Made by a program: the position numbers and the translations under genes
Source of the DNA: Sporosalibacterium faouarense
GTDB lineage: Bacteria; Bacillota; Clostridia; Tissierellales; VENL01
DNA: 57,923 nt
Reading direction: 5' to 3'
NCBI RefSeq assembly: GCF_016765695.1
Contig: NZ_JAETGO010000057.1
Location: 1-57,923 of the forward strand
Part shown: piece after piece, positions 50,639 to 57,923 of the stretch
How positions within the stretch are numbered: the first letter of the stretch is position 1
How the letters are laid out: the number at the start of each line of letters is the position of its first letter
The notes under the pieces: model-generated
The model's input: the letters and a program-made list of their open reading frames with translations, nothing else
Told to the model about the DNA's origin: nothing
Database searches by the model: none

Positions 50639-51079
50639 ATGGCCTATAGTGCTCGTGAGTTATTGGCGAGAATAATTAAATGTGAAGCAGGCGGAGAAGG
50701 AGAAAGGGGAATGAAAGCCGTAGCAACAACAGTGATGAATAGAGTTCATGTACCTTATGGTGAATATCAAAGAGTGGGTCAAGGTGATCTTAGAAAGATA
50801 ATATTTCAGGAGGGACAATTTGATTGTGCCACTTCAATCTTAGGAGGACGTACTAATCCTCAAACAATATGGGCAAGTCCACCAGAGGGTATTCACTATG
50901 AAATTGCTGATTGGGCTTTAGCTGGAAATAAACTGTATACTTTAGATGAAACCCTGTGGTATTTTAACCCCTTTATACCAACCTGCCAAACTTATTTTCC
51001 ATCTGAGGTTGGAGTTATTCAAAATAGGATTCGAGAACATTGTTTTTATGATCCAACTTCCTATTATGCAGAAACTTAA
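50639..51079 (+). CDS. cwlJ: spore cortex-lytic hydrolase, CwlJ-like
   Basis: 146 residues, all SleB/CwlJ catalytic domain: ARIIKCEAGGEGERGMKAVA (catalytic glutamate region), a loop ending IIFQEGQFDC, and LWYFNPFIPTC. No signal peptide, as in CwlJ, which is laid down from the mother cell with the coat. It is followed 25 bases later by a GerQ-like gene, the partner CwlJ needs in Bacillus. ATG 50639 follows GAGGAGGTGTTGTT. Expected to start cortex breakdown during germination. Confidence 0.9.
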   Translation: MAYSARELLARIIKCEAGGEGERGMKAVATTVMNRVHVPYGEYQRVGQGDLRKIIFQEGQFDCATSILGGRTNPQTIWASPPEGIHYEIADWALAGNKLYTLDETLWYFNPFIPTCQTYFPSEVGVIQNRIREHCFYDPTSYYAET

Positions 51080-51104
51080 AATTATATAAATAAGGAGTGA
51101 TATT

Positions 51105-51674
51105 GTGAAAAAGAAAGATATTGATAAAACCGATAACGGTAGTATTAATAAGCCAAAGAGGCCAATTGCAGATCCACAACAACCGAGAATGCCTCAAGTA
51201 CCTCAAAGACCGATGCAGCCTTATCAGCCATATAATATGCCTTCAGGATGGTATCCACCTGGTACTGCATATAATCCTATTGGTGTTCCACCTTGGGCTA
51301 ATCAACCAGGTCAAATGCCGACAACACCAATGCAACCAGGTCAAATGCCAACTTCTCCAGCACAACCAAGGACTCCATCTGTTCCAGGTCAGCCAGAGAC
51401 TCCAGCAGCGCCAGGTCAAATACCAGTGGTTGATATGCCAAGACAACCAGGAGCTCCAGTAATGGTTGATCCAAATTATCTACAAGGTTATCTTATTAAA
51501 AATATAGGAAGGTACGTAAGGATTGACTTTTTGATTGGCACAAATACATTAATTGATAGAGCAGGAGAATTATTAGATGTAGGTATTGATTTTGTAGTAT
51601 TAAGAGAAACAGAAACTGATGACCATGATGTATGTGACTTATATTCTATCAAATTTGTAAAGATATTCTATTAA
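51105..51674 (+). CDS. gerQ: GerQ-like spore coat protein
   Basis: 189 residues in two parts. Residues 1-115 are proline-, glutamine- and glycine-rich, with imperfect PGQMPTTPMQ-type repeats. Residues 122-189 form a compact domain (YLQGYLIKNIGRYVRIDFLI ... GIDFVVLRETETDDHDVCDL YSIKFVKIF) that fits the GerQ C-terminal domain. GerQ is a transglutaminase-crosslinked coat protein needed for CwlJ activity, and the gene follows cwlJ as in Bacillus. GTG 51105 is preceded by AAGGAGTGATATT. The N-terminal part is unlike Bacillus GerQ in sequence but similar in composition. Confidence 0.82.
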   Translation: MKKKDIDKTDNGSINKPKRPIADPQQPRMPQVPQRPMQPYQPYNMPSGWYPPGTAYNPIGVPPWANQPGQMPTTPMQPGQMPTSPAQPRTPSVPGQPETPAAPGQIPVVDMPRQPGAPVMVDPNYLQGYLIKNIGRYVRIDFLIGTNTLIDRAGELLDVGIDFVVLRETETDDHDVCDLYSIKFVKIFY

Positions 51675-51694
51675 GTAAAATTTATTAATGTTTT

Positions 51695-51719
51695 AAAGGC
51701 ACAGATATGTGCCTTTTTC
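51695..51719 (+). terminator. terminator after gerQ
   Basis: AAAGGCACA, loop GATA, TGTGCCTTT, then TTC. Confidence 0.85.
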
Positions 51720-51924
51720 ATTGTATTAAAAATGCTATCAGATGAGAGATTAGTTCCCAAAAGTTCTTGAATGAGTTACAATTAAGATTAAGCATACTTA
51801 TGCCTAATGGTATTTCTATCAAATATATCTATCGACAATACAAGAAAAATACATATAATAGACATATTTTCACAAACTAGTAACATGCTACTTTCAACCA
51901 TTGTATTAAATATTTTTATTAATC

Positions 51925-51953
51925 TTGTAGTTAAATATTCTATGTGTTATTCT
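51925..51953 (+). promoter_or_regulatory. candidate promoter of the serine-type operon
   Basis: TTGTAG (51925-51930), 17 bases, TATTCT (51948-51953). It lies 94 bases upstream of the start codon and 28 bases upstream of the cre site. The stretch 51720-51924 shows no gene. Confidence 0.45.
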
Positions 51954-51981
51954 ATATACGGACATGTTTTATATTTTGCAC

Positions 51982-51996
51982 ATGTAAGCGTTTTCA
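51982..51996 (+). promoter_or_regulatory. CcpA-type cre site
   Basis: ATGTAAGCGTTTTCA fits the cre consensus WTGNAANCGNWNNCW at every position. It lies downstream of the likely promoter, where bound CcpA normally blocks elongation, so carbon-catabolite repression of the operon is predicted. Confidence 0.65.
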
Positions 51997-52046
51997 AGGT
52001 TTATAAAGTAGTAAAAATAAATCAATTATTTAAAGGAGGTTTTCTA

Positions 52047-53120
52047 ATGCATAAAAAATTATTTATTCCAGGACCTGTAGAGGTAAAGGAAGATGTGTTA
52101 CAAAAAATGGCTACTCCTATGATAGGACACAGAACTAAAGAGGCATCAAAATTACAGAGAGATATCAGTGAGAAAATGATGAAGCTTTTCTATACTGAAA
52201 ATCAAGTTTTATTATCCACAACATCAGGAAGTGGATTAATGGAAGCAGCAATAAGATCTTGTACAAGAAAGAGAGCAGCTGTATTTGCAGTTGGAGCTTT
52301 CGGAAAGAGATGGCATGAAATGGCTGTTGCTAACAATGTAGAAGCTGATTTATTTGAAGTTGAATGGGGAACACCAACTACTCCAGAACAAGTAGACGAA
52401 GTTCTATCTACTGGCAAATATGATTTAATTACGGTGACTCACAATGAGACATCTACTGGTATTATGAATCCTGTTGGAGAGATAGGAAAGATGTTAAAAG
52501 AAAAATACCCAGAGGTTGTTTTCTGTGTTGATACAGTTAGTTCAGCGGCAGGAGCAAAAATCCAGGTAGATGAATGGGGAATTGATGTTTGTATAACATC
52601 TACTCAAAAGGCTTTAGCATTACCTCCAGGATTAGCAATTTGTACTATTTCTCAAAAAGCTCTAGATGCTGCTAGACAAGTAGAAAATAGAGGATTCTAT
52701 CTAGACTTAGTGAGACTGTATGATTACATACAAAAGAAGGATCATCAATATCCTTCAACACCTTCATTACCACACATGTTTGCATTAGATTATCAATTAG
52801 ATAGAATTCTTGAAGAAGGTTTAGATAATCGTTTTGCGAGACATGAAGAGATGGCTAAATATGTTAGAGATTGGGCTAATAAGCATTTTGAATTATTCCC
52901 AGTTGAAGAGCATGCTTCAAACACTTTAACAAATATTAAAAATACTAAAGAGATTAGTGTTTCAGACTTAAATAAAAAATTAGCTATGAGAGGATTTACA
53001 ATCTCTAATGGTTATGGCAAATTAAAGGAAAAAACATTTAGAATTGCTCATATGGGTGAAACTACTTTACTAGAAATCAAAGAGTTACTTGAGAATATTG
53101 AAGATATCTTAGGTTTATAG
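52047..53120 (+). CDS. class V aminotransferase (phosphoserine / alanine-glyoxylate type)
   Basis: About 357 residues from ATG 52047 after AAAGGAGG; the longer open frame upstream is untranslated leader. PLP fold-type I, class V: KLFIPGPVEVKEDV, GHRTKEASKL, TTSGSGLMEAAIRSC, VTHNETSTGIMNP, FCVDTVSSAAGAKI, TSTQKALALPPGLA with the PLP lysine. Next to serA it most likely works as the phosphoserine aminotransferase of this lineage, although the family also includes alanine-glyoxylate and serine-pyruvate enzymes. Followed 15 bases later by the dehydrogenase. Confidence 0.88.
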   Translation: MHKKLFIPGPVEVKEDVLQKMATPMIGHRTKEASKLQRDISEKMMKLFYTENQVLLSTTSGSGLMEAAIRSCTRKRAAVFAVGAFGKRWHEMAVANNVEADLFEVEWGTPTTPEQVDEVLSTGKYDLITVTHNETSTGIMNPVGEIGKMLKEKYPEVVFCVDTVSSAAGAKIQVDEWGIDVCITSTQKALALPPGLAICTISQKALDAARQVENRGFYLDLVRLYDYIQKKDHQYPSTPSLPHMFALDYQLDRILEEGLDNRFARHEEMAKYVRDWANKHFELFPVEEHASNTLTNIKNTKEISVSDLNKKLAMRGFTISNGYGKLKEKTFRIAHMGETTLLEIKELLENIEDILGL

Positions 53121-53135
53121 AGAGGTGAATATATA

Positions 53136-54047
53136 ATGGCAAGAATTTTAGTTACTGATGGAATGGATAAAAAAGCTGCTGCTCAGCTTAAGGAAATGGG
53201 TCATGAGCTTGTTGAACAACATTATGCACCTGAAGAACTTAAAGAAGAGTTAAAGAGCTTTGATGCAGTAATTGTAAGGTCTGCTACAAAGGTTAGACAA
53301 GAAATAATAGATGCAGCTTTAGAAACTAAGCAACTTAAGCTTATTATAAGAGCAGGAGTAGGACTTGACAATATTGATGTTCCATATGCAATGGAAAATG
53401 GTATACAAGTAAATAATACTCCAAATGCAAGTAGTGCATCAGTTGCAGAATTAGCAATTGGTCATATGTTTGCTATTTCAAGATATATTCACATTTCTAA
53501 TGTTACTATGAGAAATGGTGAGTGGAACAAGAAAGCATATAAAGGTATTGAGTTAGCTGGAAAAACTTTAGGATTAATTGGATTTGGTAGAATTGCTAAA
53601 GAAACAGCTAAGAAAGCTCATGCATTAGGAATGAAAGTGCTTTATACAAATAGATCTGGAGCAAAGGAAGGCTACGATCAATACACTTTTGTTTCTATGG
53701 ATGAATTACTTAAGAAATCAGACTTTATATCACTTCATATTCCTTTCAATAAAGAAGCAGGTGCTGTATTAAGTACTAAGGAATTTGAAATGATGAAGGA
53801 TGGAGTTTATCTTGTGAACTGCGCTAGAGGTGGCGTTGTAGATGAAGAAGCATTAATAGAAGCTTTAGATTCAGGTAAGGTTGCAGCTGCAGCAGTAGAT
53901 GTTTTTGAAGAAGAACCTACTAAGAATCAGAAGCTATATACTCATGAAAAGGTATCTCTTACTCCTCACATAGGAGCGTCTACTAAGGAAGCTCAAGCTA
54001 GAATTGGTGAGGAAATAGTTGATATAGTAAAAAACTTTTTTGCATAG
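53136..54047 (+). CDS. serA: D-3-phosphoglycerate dehydrogenase, short form
   Basis: 303 residues. D-2-hydroxyacid dehydrogenase: RAGVGLDNIDV, LGLIGFGRIAKETAKKAHAL, NCARGGVVDEEAL with the catalytic arginine, EEEPTKNQKL and TPHIGASTKEAQ with the histidine. The ACT and intervening domains of long SerA are missing, so classical serine feedback is unlikely. It oxidises 3-phosphoglycerate to phosphohydroxypyruvate, feeding the aminotransferase upstream. ATG 53136 follows AGAGAGGTGAATATATA. Confidence 0.92.
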   Translation: MARILVTDGMDKKAAAQLKEMGHELVEQHYAPEELKEELKSFDAVIVRSATKVRQEIIDAALETKQLKLIIRAGVGLDNIDVPYAMENGIQVNNTPNASSASVAELAIGHMFAISRYIHISNVTMRNGEWNKKAYKGIELAGKTLGLIGFGRIAKETAKKAHALGMKVLYTNRSGAKEGYDQYTFVSMDELLKKSDFISLHIPFNKEAGAVLSTKEFEMMKDGVYLVNCARGGVVDEEALIEALDSGKVAAAAVDVFEEEPTKNQKLYTHEKVSLTPHIGASTKEAQARIGEEIVDIVKNFFA

Positions 54048-54058
54048 GAGGTTGAATA

Positions 54059-55306
54059 ATGGCAGTAGTTAGACCATTTAAAGGCATTAGACCAAAAAAA
54101 GAATTAGTTGAAAAGGTGGCTTCATTACCATATGACGTAATGAACAGAGAAGAAGCAAAGGAAATGGCAAAGGGAAATGAACATTCTTTCTTACATGTTG
54201 TAAGATCTGAAATAGATATGGATGATTCCTTAAGCCAATATGACAAGTCAGTATACGAAAAGGCTAGAGAAAATCTTGATAATATGATTAAGGATGAAAT
54301 CTTAGTTCAAGATGAAAAACCTAAATACTATATATATAGACAATTAATGAATGGAAGAGTTCAAACAGGACTTGTTGCTTGTACTTCAATAGATGAGTAT
54401 ATGAATAATACAATCAAGAAGCATGAGTTTACTAGACCAGCTAAAGAACAAGACAGAATCAATAACTTCGATCATTGCGACGCAAATACAGCTCCAATAT
54501 TCTTAACTTATAGAAAGAATGATGAGCTTAACACAATAATAAATGATTGGATTAAATTCAATCTTCCAGTATACAATTTCATTAGTGAAGATGATATTAC
54601 TCATATAGCGTGGGTAATTGATGATGATAAGATAGTTAATAGAATTGGTGAAATCTTCGATGGAATTGATTACTTATATATTGCTGATGGACATCATAGA
54701 TCAGCTTCTTCAGCTAAGGTTGGATTAAAGAGAAGAGAAGAAGATCCAAACTACACAGGTGATGAAGAGTTTAACTATTTTATGTCAGTAATATTCCCAG
54801 ATGAAGATCTATTTATAATGGACTACAACAGAATTGTTCAAGACTTAAATGGATTGTCAGAAGAGGAATTCATGACAAAGGTTAAAGAAAAATTTGATGT
54901 AGAAGAGTACAAAGAAGAAGGACAATACAGACCACAAATGAAGCATGAGTTTGGTATGTACTTAGATGGCAAATGGTATAAGATAAATGCTAAGGAAGGA
55001 ACTTATGACAAGGACCATCCAGTTAATAGTTTAGATGCAGCTATACTTCAAAATAATCTATTAAATCCTCTATTAGGAATTGACAATCCAAGAACAAATG
55101 AAAGAATTGATTTTGTTGGAGGAATTAGAGGACTTAAAGAATTAGAAAAAAGAGTTGAGAATGGTATGAAGGTAGCTTTCTCAATGTATCCAACTACTAT
55201 AGAAGATTTAATGGGAGTTGCTGATGCTGGAGATGTTATGCCACCTAAGTCAACTTGGTTCGAACCAAAACTAAGAAGTGGGCTATTCGTTCACAGATTA
55301 TTTTAA
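54059..55306 (+). CDS. DUF1015 family protein
   Basis: 415 residues. A full DUF1015 protein: FKGIRPKKELVEKVASLPYD at the start and LYIADGHHRSASSAKV in the middle. I recall the family as frequently adjacent to serA and this aminotransferase type in Clostridia and thermophiles. The DGHHR motif recalls the GxHR box of the ParB/SerK superfamily, whose archaeal member phosphorylates serine. No phosphoserine phosphatase gene is in the window, so this protein may take part in the last step of serine synthesis or in serine phosphorylation; that is inference. ATG 54059 lies 11 bases after the serA stop, behind AGGAGG. Confidence 0.85.
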   Translation: MAVVRPFKGIRPKKELVEKVASLPYDVMNREEAKEMAKGNEHSFLHVVRSEIDMDDSLSQYDKSVYEKARENLDNMIKDEILVQDEKPKYYIYRQLMNGRVQTGLVACTSIDEYMNNTIKKHEFTRPAKEQDRINNFDHCDANTAPIFLTYRKNDELNTIINDWIKFNLPVYNFISEDDITHIAWVIDDDKIVNRIGEIFDGIDYLYIADGHHRSASSAKVGLKRREEDPNYTGDEEFNYFMSVIFPDEDLFIMDYNRIVQDLNGLSEEEFMTKVKEKFDVEEYKEEGQYRPQMKHEFGMYLDGKWYKINAKEGTYDKDHPVNSLDAAILQNNLLNPLLGIDNPRTNERIDFVGGIRGLKELEKRVENGMKVAFSMYPTTIEDLMGVADAGDVMPPKSTWFEPKLRSGLFVHRLF

Positions 55307-55329
55307 TAGAAGATAATTGTATTTTACCA

Positions 55330-55371
55330 AATGAGATATTCCTATTTAAATAGGAATATCTCATTTTTTTA
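55330..55371 (+). terminator. terminator of the serine-type operon
   Basis: AATGAGATATTCCTAT and ATAGGAATATCTCATT with loop TTAA, then TTTTTT. Confidence 0.92.
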
Positions 55372-55539
55372 GGTTTATATACAATTAAATATAAGTTTTA
55401 TAACTGGCTCGTTAAGTATTTTAATTCATTTTCTTCATATTTTATGATACTATATAATAGTTACTAAATATCTTTTTGGCTAGTAGTTACTTTTTTATAC
55501 TATAGTATTTATAATAATACTAAAGAGGAGATGAATAAA

Positions 55540-55908
55540 ATGGATGAAGAATTAAAGAAACATGAAGAGTGTCATATGAAAGATCAATGTATAAAATATG
55601 ATATATGTCCAATGCTTAGGGTACAGCATTTGGTTGCAGGAAAGTGGAAAATACTGATTTTATGGTACTTAAGCTATAATATACTCAGATTTAGTGAATT
55701 AAAGAGGAAACTACCAGGAGTAACTCAAAAAATGCTTACACAGCAATTAAGAAGTTTAGAAAAAGATAAAATGATTTTTAGAAAGGTATATCCCGTTGTA
55801 CCACCTAAAGTAGAGTATGGATTAACTGATATGGGTAAGAAAATAATTCCTATATTAGAGATGATGCATGGTTTTGGGACAGAGCACTTGAGTTTAGAAG
55901 GTTTTTAA
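55540..55908 (+). CDS. HxlR-family transcriptional regulator
   Basis: About 122 residues from ATG 55540, nine bases after AGAGGAG. Winged helix with HxlR hallmarks: CPMLRVQHLVAGKWKILILW, FSELKRKLPGVTQKMLTQQL, LEKDKMIFRKVYPVVPPKVEY. Three N-terminal cysteines (11, 17, 23) include the one used by YodB-type members to sense quinones and thiol stress. It probably controls the azoreductase gene that follows: TTACTAAA half-sites occur before both genes. The half-site at 55461 lies just past a TATAAT at 55453, consistent with autorepression. Confidence 0.88.
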   Translation: MDEELKKHEECHMKDQCIKYDICPMLRVQHLVAGKWKILILWYLSYNILRFSELKRKLPGVTQKMLTQQLRSLEKDKMIFRKVYPVVPPKVEYGLTDMGKKIIPILEMMHGFGTEHLSLEGF

Positions 55909-55948
55909 AGATTATAACATAAAATACTAATTGGTATTAGATAACATA

Positions 55949-55983
55949 AGCTAAAAACATGTCATATTGTTTTTAGCTTTTTC
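55949..55983 (+). terminator. terminator after the HxlR gene
   Basis: AGCTAAAAAC, loop, GTTTTTAGCT, then TTTTC. It separates the regulator from the azoreductase transcript. Confidence 0.85.
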
Positions 55984-56016
55984 TGTTTAATGTACCACTG
56001 ATTTTATTAATAGTAT

Positions 56017-56043
56017 CTTTTTAGTAACTATATTACTAAAAAG
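56017..56043 (+). promoter_or_regulatory. operator-like 11-bp perfect inverted repeat
   Basis: CTTTTTAGTAA (56017-56027), five bases, TTACTAAAAAG (56033-56043). It lies just upstream of the -35 of the azoreductase promoter. The outer arms also make it resemble a weak hairpin, but there is no T tract and no transcript to end here. Confidence 0.6.
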
Positions 56044-56053
56044 TGCGTACTTG

Positions 56054-56082
56054 TTGAAAGATTGTTATGTTGATAACATTAT
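56054..56082 (+). promoter_or_regulatory. promoter of the azoreductase gene
   Basis: TTGAAA (56054-56059), 17 bases, CATTAT (56077-56082). A second inverted repeat, TGTTAT-GTTG-ATAACA (56063-56078), covers the spacer. Downstream ATAAGAAATTAAT occurs twice (56096 and 56122). Confidence 0.5.
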
Positions 56083-56153
56083 ATCATAGGGTTAAATAAG
56101 AAATTAATGTAACAATTTTGTATAAGAAATTAATATAAAAGGGGATGCTTAAG

Positions 56154-56762
56154 ATGAGTAAAGTGCTTTATATCAAAGCAAATGCTAAACCAGAGGGAGT
56201 ATCAAGAACTTTTAGAATATCAGATGCTTTTGTTGAATCCTACAAAGAAAGCCATCCTGATGATGAAATTGTAATTTTAGATTTGTATAAAGAAGACATA
56301 AAACCATTAACTGGAGATGATTTAGACACTGTTTTTGGACCTAAGACAGAAGATAGTAAAAATCACCCAGTTTTAAAATATGCTTATCAATTTGCAGAAG
56401 CAGATAAATATATTATTGCTGCACCATTATGGAACTTAGGACTTCCAGGAATTGTGAAATTATACTTTGATTATGTAAGTGTTGTAGGAATTACATTTAA
56501 ATATGTTTCAGGTGGCGGAGTATCAGGCTTATTAGAAGGTAAAAAGGCAATACATATCGTTACAAGAGGTGGGGAATATTCCACACCACCACTTTCAGAA
56601 TTCGAGATGGGAGATAAATATGTAAGGACAATCTTTGGTCTATTTGGAGTTTACGATGTTGATACCTTTGCTATTGAAAACATGGATCGTAGTGATACTG
56701 ATGTTGAAGCTGTTGTAACAGATGCAATTAAGGATGCAGAGGAAAAAGCTGAAAATTTCTAA
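56154..56762 (+). CDS. azoR: FMN-dependent NADH:quinone reductase / azoreductase
   Basis: About 202 residues from ATG 56154, nine bases after AAGGGG (ATG 56145 abuts the site). Flavodoxin-like AzoR fold: SRTFRISDAFVESYKE, DLYKEDIKPL, APLWNLGLPGIVKLYFDYV, VTRGGEYSTPP. It reduces quinones and azo compounds by two electrons with NADH, a detoxifying role. The adjacent HxlR regulator of the YodB type fits control by electrophiles. It is a single-gene transcript. Confidence 0.92.
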   Translation: MSKVLYIKANAKPEGVSRTFRISDAFVESYKESHPDDEIVILDLYKEDIKPLTGDDLDTVFGPKTEDSKNHPVLKYAYQFAEADKYIIAAPLWNLGLPGIVKLYFDYVSVVGITFKYVSGGGVSGLLEGKKAIHIVTRGGEYSTPPLSEFEMGDKYVRTIFGLFGVYDVDTFAIENMDRSDTDVEAVVTDAIKDAEEKAENF

Positions 56763-57153
56763 ATAGTAATACTAAAATTGAGATATATTAGTGAATACTA
56801 TTGGTTTTGATAAACTATTTTAAAGAATTTCTAAAACAATGTAGAATACCCGTAGACTTTTAACGTTTAGGATATAAGTTTACGGGTAAGTTATATTTTA
56901 CACTAAAAGGTTTTATTAGTTGTTTTTATTCTTACGTATATGTTTTTAAACCTTTCTAATTTATACTTATTTTTCAATTATTCTTTTCCTCTAGAAACAA
57001 ACCTGTTCTTTAGATCTTAATTTTCAACTATATATTTAAATAGGGCTATATTGGGTATTATACTAACATAGGATTATTAACAAAGTAGTTATTTAGATCA
57101 TTAACTAAAAGATTTAAGTAACTAAATATGGTAAAGAAAGTGAGGAAAAGTTT
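56763..57153. other. 391-base gap with one hairpin, no gene found
   Basis: TACCCGTA (56847-56854) and TACGGGTA (56881-56888), with inner ACTT/AAGT pairing, form a long hairpin followed by AGTTATATTTTA. It may be a weak terminator for the azoreductase gene. The rest is AT-rich leader to the next gene; I see no promoter I would defend. Confidence 0.4.
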
Positions 57154-57864
57154 ATGGCTTTCTTTGAAAGGTATTATGGTAAAGTCTTCAAGTCATTATT
57201 GTGGGCGATAAATCCCTTGAAAAAGCAAGTAATTGAGACTGAGTGTCAAGTTCATAGATTCATAAATTATAAATCTATAAAGCTCTTAAAAAAATTTGAT
57301 TTTGACAAAGAGTTTGAGTTATTTAATTATTATTTAGAAGAGTTGAATAAAGGAGTTGTCTGGGCTGATCAAGATTTTAAAAGTATAAATCATTTTTATA
57401 GCCCATCGAAGAAAAGAGGCTTATACGGTCATAGTAATGCTTTAACATTAACTATGAAATACTACAATAATGCATTAGAATTTTGGAAAAATGAAGATAT
57501 CGAAAATGCTATGTTTTATTTAGGGGCTTGTGTACATATTATTCAAGATATAACAGTTCCTCAACATGTGAATATTAGACTGTTAGATAGTCATAGAAAA
57601 TATGAAAATTTTGTAAAGGTAACCTATGATATAGTTGCAGAATATGTATCCTATGAAAAACCAATTAAATTTAGTAGTTTAGAACATTTTATTAGATTTA
57701 ATTCTAAGCAAGCAATGGAGATATATAATGAATCAAAGGAAATAGAGGATGAAAAAGAAAGGTTTCATCATATAACAAAATGTATTCTGCCCTTATCTCA
57801 AAGAACAACAGCAGGTTGTCTATTATTATTCCTTGAAGAAGTTGGGTATAAGCAATTAAGGTGA
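57154..57864 (+). CDS. phospholipase C-like zinc protein
   Basis: 236 residues. It follows the bacterial zinc-phospholipase C plan: HRFINYKSIKLL near the start, VVWADQDFKSINHFYSP with aspartate and histidine ligands, GLYGHSNAL, and YLGACVHIIQDITVPQHVN holding the H...D...H metal triad. No signal peptide and no C2-like tail, so it is neither a classical secreted toxin nor clearly an enzyme; an internal phospholipid or nucleotide substrate is possible. ATG 57154 follows GTGAGGAAAAGTTT. Its stop codon lies at the putative insertion-element junction, so the last residue or two may come from the element. Confidence 0.78.
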   Translation: MAFFERYYGKVFKSLLWAINPLKKQVIETECQVHRFINYKSIKLLKKFDFDKEFELFNYYLEELNKGVVWADQDFKSINHFYSPSKKRGLYGHSNALTLTMKYYNNALEFWKNEDIENAMFYLGACVHIIQDITVPQHVNIRLLDSHRKYENFVKVTYDIVAEYVSYEKPIKFSSLEHFIRFNSKQAMEIYNESKEIEDEKERFHHITKCILPLSQRTTAGCLLLFLEEVGYKQLR

Positions 57865-57923
57865 ACTACTCACCACTTGCTCACGCAGAAGTGGGAGCTT
57901 CTAGAATCAAGTGCTAGAACTTT
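57860..57923 (-). mobile_element. probable right end of an IS200/IS605-type element (TnpB family)
   Basis: Read on the minus strand, the end contains TTCTAG...CTAGAA-type pairing, then CTCCCACTTCTGCGTGAGCA and AAGTGGTGAGTAGTTCA. CCACTT (57872-57877) and AAGTGG (57890-57895) form an imperfect palindromic hairpin, and TTCTAG/CTAGAA form another (57899-57920). This combination is typical of the tnpB-side end, which also specifies the 3' part of the guide RNA. The transposase genes are outside the window; the call is from remembered pattern only. Confidence 0.48.

Noticed and set aside
51807-52046. 80-codon N-terminal extension of the class V aminotransferase
   Set aside because: It covers the promoter and cre site, has no homologous pattern, and the ATG at 52047 has a strong AAAGGAGG site and the family N-terminus.
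1-57923. CRISPR arrays, tRNA and rRNA genes, prophage modules
   Set aside because: I looked for spaced direct repeats, cloverleaf-type sequences and phage structural or integrase genes and saw none.

Overview
The window is AT-rich DNA with clostridial codon use, AGGAGG-type ribosome binding sites and many GTG/TTG starts. It carries endospore genes (a CwlJ-like hydrolase next to a GerQ-like coat protein, a SleB-domain enzyme, two tiny YjcZ-like membrane proteins), a c-di-AMP riboswitch, a lone RelQ-type alarmone synthetase and Mrp/Mbh-type antiporter genes. This suggests an anaerobic, spore-forming member of the Clostridia or Tissierellia. I cannot name the genus. No tRNA, rRNA or CRISPR array was seen.

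Layout. 1-62: 3' end of a group II intron whose tail supplies the stop codon of an agmatinase-family gene. 1.2-9.4 kb: flavin oxidoreductase, riboswitch-controlled cell-wall hydrolase, a diguanylate cyclase, RecX, an XRE regulator and a GGDEF-EAL protein behind a terminator-bearing leader. 9.4-18.4 kb: MsrB, an eroded S41-protease remnant, a DMT transporter, a NagZ-like lipoprotein, DAHP synthase, a DUF3810/3-methyladenine glycosylase pair, a folded RNA candidate, a PatB-like C-S lyase and two genes of vague function. 18.6-26 kb: a ten-gene cation/proton antiporter operon in the order of the A-H module of archaeal membrane-bound hydrogenase, but with no hydrogenase. 26-32.6 kb: phosphohexomutase, SWIM/SNF2 ATPase, two small spore-type proteins, RelQ.

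32.7-41.9 kb (minus strand) is the most unusual region. A 1631-residue protein joins an HD-hydrolase domain, a long HEAT-like array, a NadD-like nucleotidylyltransferase, a GNAT-like segment and a phosphoribosyltransferase-like segment. It is translationally coupled to a lactate/malate-dehydrogenase-like protein and a two-part flavodoxin-fold protein. A flavin amine oxidase follows after a terminator. A perfect 7-bp inverted repeat overlaps the expected -35 of this operon. I know of no assigned function for this set.

42-57.9 kb: metallophosphoesterase, divergent cis-prenyltransferase, PspC protein, a complete four-gene pyruvate dehydrogenase operon followed by a convergent lipoate ligase, the CwlJ/GerQ spore pair, a serine-type operon (aminotransferase, SerA-like dehydrogenase, DUF1015) with a CcpA-type cre site, an HxlR regulator with an azoreductase that has an 11-bp perfect operator-like repeat, and a phospholipase C-like protein. 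The right end looks like an IS200/IS605-type transposon end, so both edges of the window appear to be junctions with mobile elements.
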